DNA of 6,653 nucleotides from Verrucomicrobiia bacterium (GTDB lineage Bacteria; Verrucomicrobiota; Verrucomicrobiia; Limisphaerales; DTLC01): the NCBI GenBank assembly GCA_025061935.1, contig JANWZY010000167.1:1-6653 (forward strand), in the 5' to 3' direction. A program made the position numbers and the translations under genes. The notes under the pieces were generated by a model, which had not been told where the DNA came from, did no database searches, and worked only from the letters and a program-made list of their open reading frames with translations. This document shows, piece after piece, positions 4,656-6,653 of this stretch; the first letter of the stretch is position 1; every line of letters begins with the position of its first letter.

Positions 4656-6653
4656 ATGCGACCCGGCATACCCACCAGTTTGGTGTTCGTATTTCTTGTC
4701 GGTGTCAGTGGACTGATGGCACGGGAGCCTGACCACTGGCATATCGAGGCGCTTAGTCCAGGTGGCAAAATCGAGGTTGACCTGGCTACAGGCGCAGTCA
4801 TTGCGACCAACCGTGTGATGGTGCGCTACGGGGACACAGTTCTGGTGGCTGATAAAGCGAGCGTAAACCGAACCACTGGTGAGGCGATTGCCGAAGGCGA
4901 CGTGTACATCATCCACGCCCAACAAGTTTGGGTCGGGCAGAAGATTCACTACAACTTCAAGACTCGCCAGATGCTGGCCGAGCGGTTTAGGACCAGCAAA
5001 TGGCCAGTGTGTGTCGAAGCCGAAGGGCTCAGCGGCGACATTCCGGCGCGCGTGTATTATGCCACGAACGTACTGTTGACGACCGAGGACACGGCTGAGC
5101 CGATCCAAAAAATCCGCGCCAGGTCGGTCAAAATCGTGCCCGGCAAATACATCGAGGCCCGCGACGCGTTGCTGTACATTGGCAGTGTACCGGTGTTTTA
5201 CTTGCCGTCGTACAGCCGGCCGCTCGATGCGCGCGCGAACCATTTCAGTCTCACCCCCGGATACCGGAGCCGGTTCGGCCCGTTCGCACTCGGAAGATTC
5301 GACTTCTTTGTAGGAGACCAGTTCGACGGCGCGCTGCGGCTCGATTACCGGCTCGAGCGCGGGTTTGGCACAGGCGCCGAAGCAAGCTACAGACTCGGCC
5401 GTTGGGGCGAGACCACGGCTAAATACTACTTCCTGCACGACGAAGAGCCGGAACCTGCGACAACTGCCGAACAGTACCCGCCGGATCGGCACGTGTTCGA
5501 GTTCGCATACCAATCCGTGCCTTTCACCAACACTGAGGTCAAGGCGCAGGTCCGGTACCAGAGCGACGCGGGCGTGCTGAAAGAATTCTTCGAGCGCGAC
5601 TACAGGCGTGACCCCCACCCAAAGACGTTTGCTGACGTAGCCAAGTTTTGGGAAAACTTTAGCTTGGACATCTACGCGCAGCCGCGCCTGAACGATTTCG
5701 TCGAGACAGTCGAGCGACTCCCGCAAATCAAGCTTACAGGGCACCGCCAACAGCTCGGGCCGTTGCCCGTGTTTTATGAAAGCGAAAGCTCATTTGCGTA
5801 CCTGCGCCGGCGCTTCGCCGAAACCAACGGCTATCTACCTGCCAACTTTGCCGCTGCGCGCGCCGACTCGTTCCATCAGCTTGTGATGCCCTACACGCTG
5901 TTTGGATGGCTAAACGTAACGCCACGGATGGGCGGACGGTTGACCTACTATACCGAGGCGACCGGGCCAGGCGCAGCAACAGACGAAATTTACCGGGCCG
6001 TTTTTAACACCGGCGTCGAACTCACGTTCAAAGCTTGGCGCACGTGGCCGCAGGCCCGAAGCGGCCTGCTGCAGGTCAACGGGTTGCGCCACATAGTCGA
6101 GCCGGCGCTAAACTACGCATACGTGCCGCGCCCGAACCGCAGGCCGGATCAAATACCGCAATTCGACTACGAAACGGCAAGCCTGTGCCCATTACCCATA
6201 GAATTCCCCGCTTATAACGCGATCGATTCGATTGACAGCCAAAACGTGCTTAGGCTCGGGTTGCGCAACCGGCTCCAAACCAAGCGCAACAGCGCAATCG
6301 AAGACCTCGTTAACTGGGATGTGTACACAGACTGGCGCCTGGACCCGCGCAGCGGCCAGAGCACTTTTTCCGATATCGATTCGGCGTTGACCATCAAGCC
6401 GCGCGCGTGGCTGAGCCTTGAGTCGGAGACCAGATTCGACACCCACACCGGGGAGTTCATGCTGGCACGTGAAACAGTTGCGCTCCAGCCGAGCTCGACC
6501 TGGAGTTGGGGAATCACTTACTTCTACCTGCGTGAAGACCTGCGGCCGGTGCCCAACGCTTGGGGCTTAGGTAACAATGTGATTAACAGCGCGTTTTTCT
6601 ACCGGCTCGATGAGAACTGGGGGTTCCGCCTCGCGCACTACATTGACCTGCAG
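4656..6653 (+). CDS. lptD: LPS-assembly protein LptD, 3' end beyond window
   Basis: LptD is the outer-membrane barrel that, with lipoprotein LptE, inserts lipopolysaccharide into the outer leaflet. The window shows 666 codons with no stop; family members are usually 700-900 residues. The ATG at 4656 begins a clear signal peptide (MRPG, then hydrophobic TSLVFVFLVGVSGLMA, cleavage near 22). A periplasmic OstA/LptA-like beta-jellyroll spans about 35-130, marked by repeats such as GDTVLVADKASV and GEAIAEGDVYI. The transition YIEARDALLYIGSVPVFYLP starts at residue 165 and is typical of the jellyroll-barrel junction, and LRHIVEPALNYAYVP (477-491) is the barrel signature. Alternating aromatic beta-strands continue to the edge. 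Only two cysteines (119, 511) occur in the visible part. No Shine-Dalgarno is seen; TTGGCA at 4616-4621 could be part of a promoter but its -10 partner is poor. Confidence 0.9.
   Translation, partial: MRPGIPTSLVFVFLVGVSGLMAREPDHWHIEALSPGGKIEVDLATGAVIATNRVMVRYGDTVLVADKASVNRTTGEAIAEGDVYIIHAQQVWVGQKIHYNFKTRQMLAERFRTSKWPVCVEAEGLSGDIPARVYYATNVLLTTEDTAEPIQKIRARSVKIVPGKYIEARDALLYIGSVPVFYLPSYSRPLDARANHFSLTPGYRSRFGPFALGRFDFFVGDQFDGALRLDYRLERGFGTGAEASYRLGRWGETTAKYYFLHDEEPEPATTAEQYPPDRHVFEFAYQSVPFTNTEVKAQVRYQSDAGVLKEFFERDYRRDPHPKTFADVAKFWENFSLDIYAQPRLNDFVETVERLPQIKLTGHRQQLGPLPVFYESESSFAYLRRRFAETNGYLPANFAAARADSFHQLVMPYTLFGWLNVTPRMGGRLTYYTEATGPGAATDEIYRAVFNTGVELTFKAWRTWPQARSGLLQVNGLRHIVEPALNYAYVPRPNRRPDQIPQFDYETASLCPLPIEFPAYNAIDSIDSQNVLRLGLRNRLQTKRNSAIEDLVNWDVYTDWRLDPRSGQSTFSDIDSALTIKPRAWLSLESETRFDTHTGEFMLARETVALQPSSTWSWGITYFYLREDLRPVPNAWGLGNNVINSAFFYRLDENWGFRLAHYIDLQ

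Noticed and set aside
4605..5750. Long open frame of 381 codons on the minus strand
   Set aside because: It lies fully antisense to lptD, whose plus frame has a signal peptide and LptD motifs. Its openness follows from the GC-rich codon pattern of lptD, and its product shows no domain.

Overview
The window (about 57-60% GC by eye) reads as ordinary chromosome from a Gram-negative (diderm) bacterium. It carries an outer-membrane LPS-assembly protein (LptD), a ribosome-maturation GTPase (RsgA), a tRNA-thiolation enzyme of the TtuA type, a tRNA-Ala and a glycolytic GAPDH. TtuA is best known from thermophiles, where 2-thiolation of ribothymidine-54 stabilises tRNA, so a warm habitat is plausible. 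The lineage cannot be fixed from this window; a PVC-group (Verrucomicrobiota-like) diderm is a weak guess.

Layout. Left part, minus strand, reading right to left: ttuA (1213-2151) then rsgA (231-1148), 64 bp apart, probably one transcript from a promoter at about 2183-2211. A possible third short frame (8-262) overlaps the end of rsgA. Middle, plus strand: a consensus-like promoter (2307-2335) drives tRNA-Ala(CGC) (2372-2447), followed by gap (2611-3660) with its own candidate promoter and a strong intrinsic terminator (3681-3725).

Between gap and lptD (3726-4655) lies a region with no gene I recognise. It holds a fairly convincing 99-residue basic hypothetical gene on the minus strand (4237-4536). 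Two much less certain small frames also lie here: a 50-residue hydrophobic one on the minus strand (3837-3989) and a 61-residue one on the plus strand (4077-4262) with the best Shine-Dalgarno in the window. Right part: lptD starts at 4656 with a signal peptide and stays open to the window edge (666 codons seen).

The recognisable genes are housekeeping: translation (tRNA-Ala, tRNA modification, 30S maturation), central carbon metabolism (GAPDH) and envelope biogenesis (LptD). I see no mobile element, CRISPR array or defence system. The parts worth a second look are the small frames between gap and lptD, the ttuA-rsgA pairing, and the near absence of Shine-Dalgarno sequences before the main genes.
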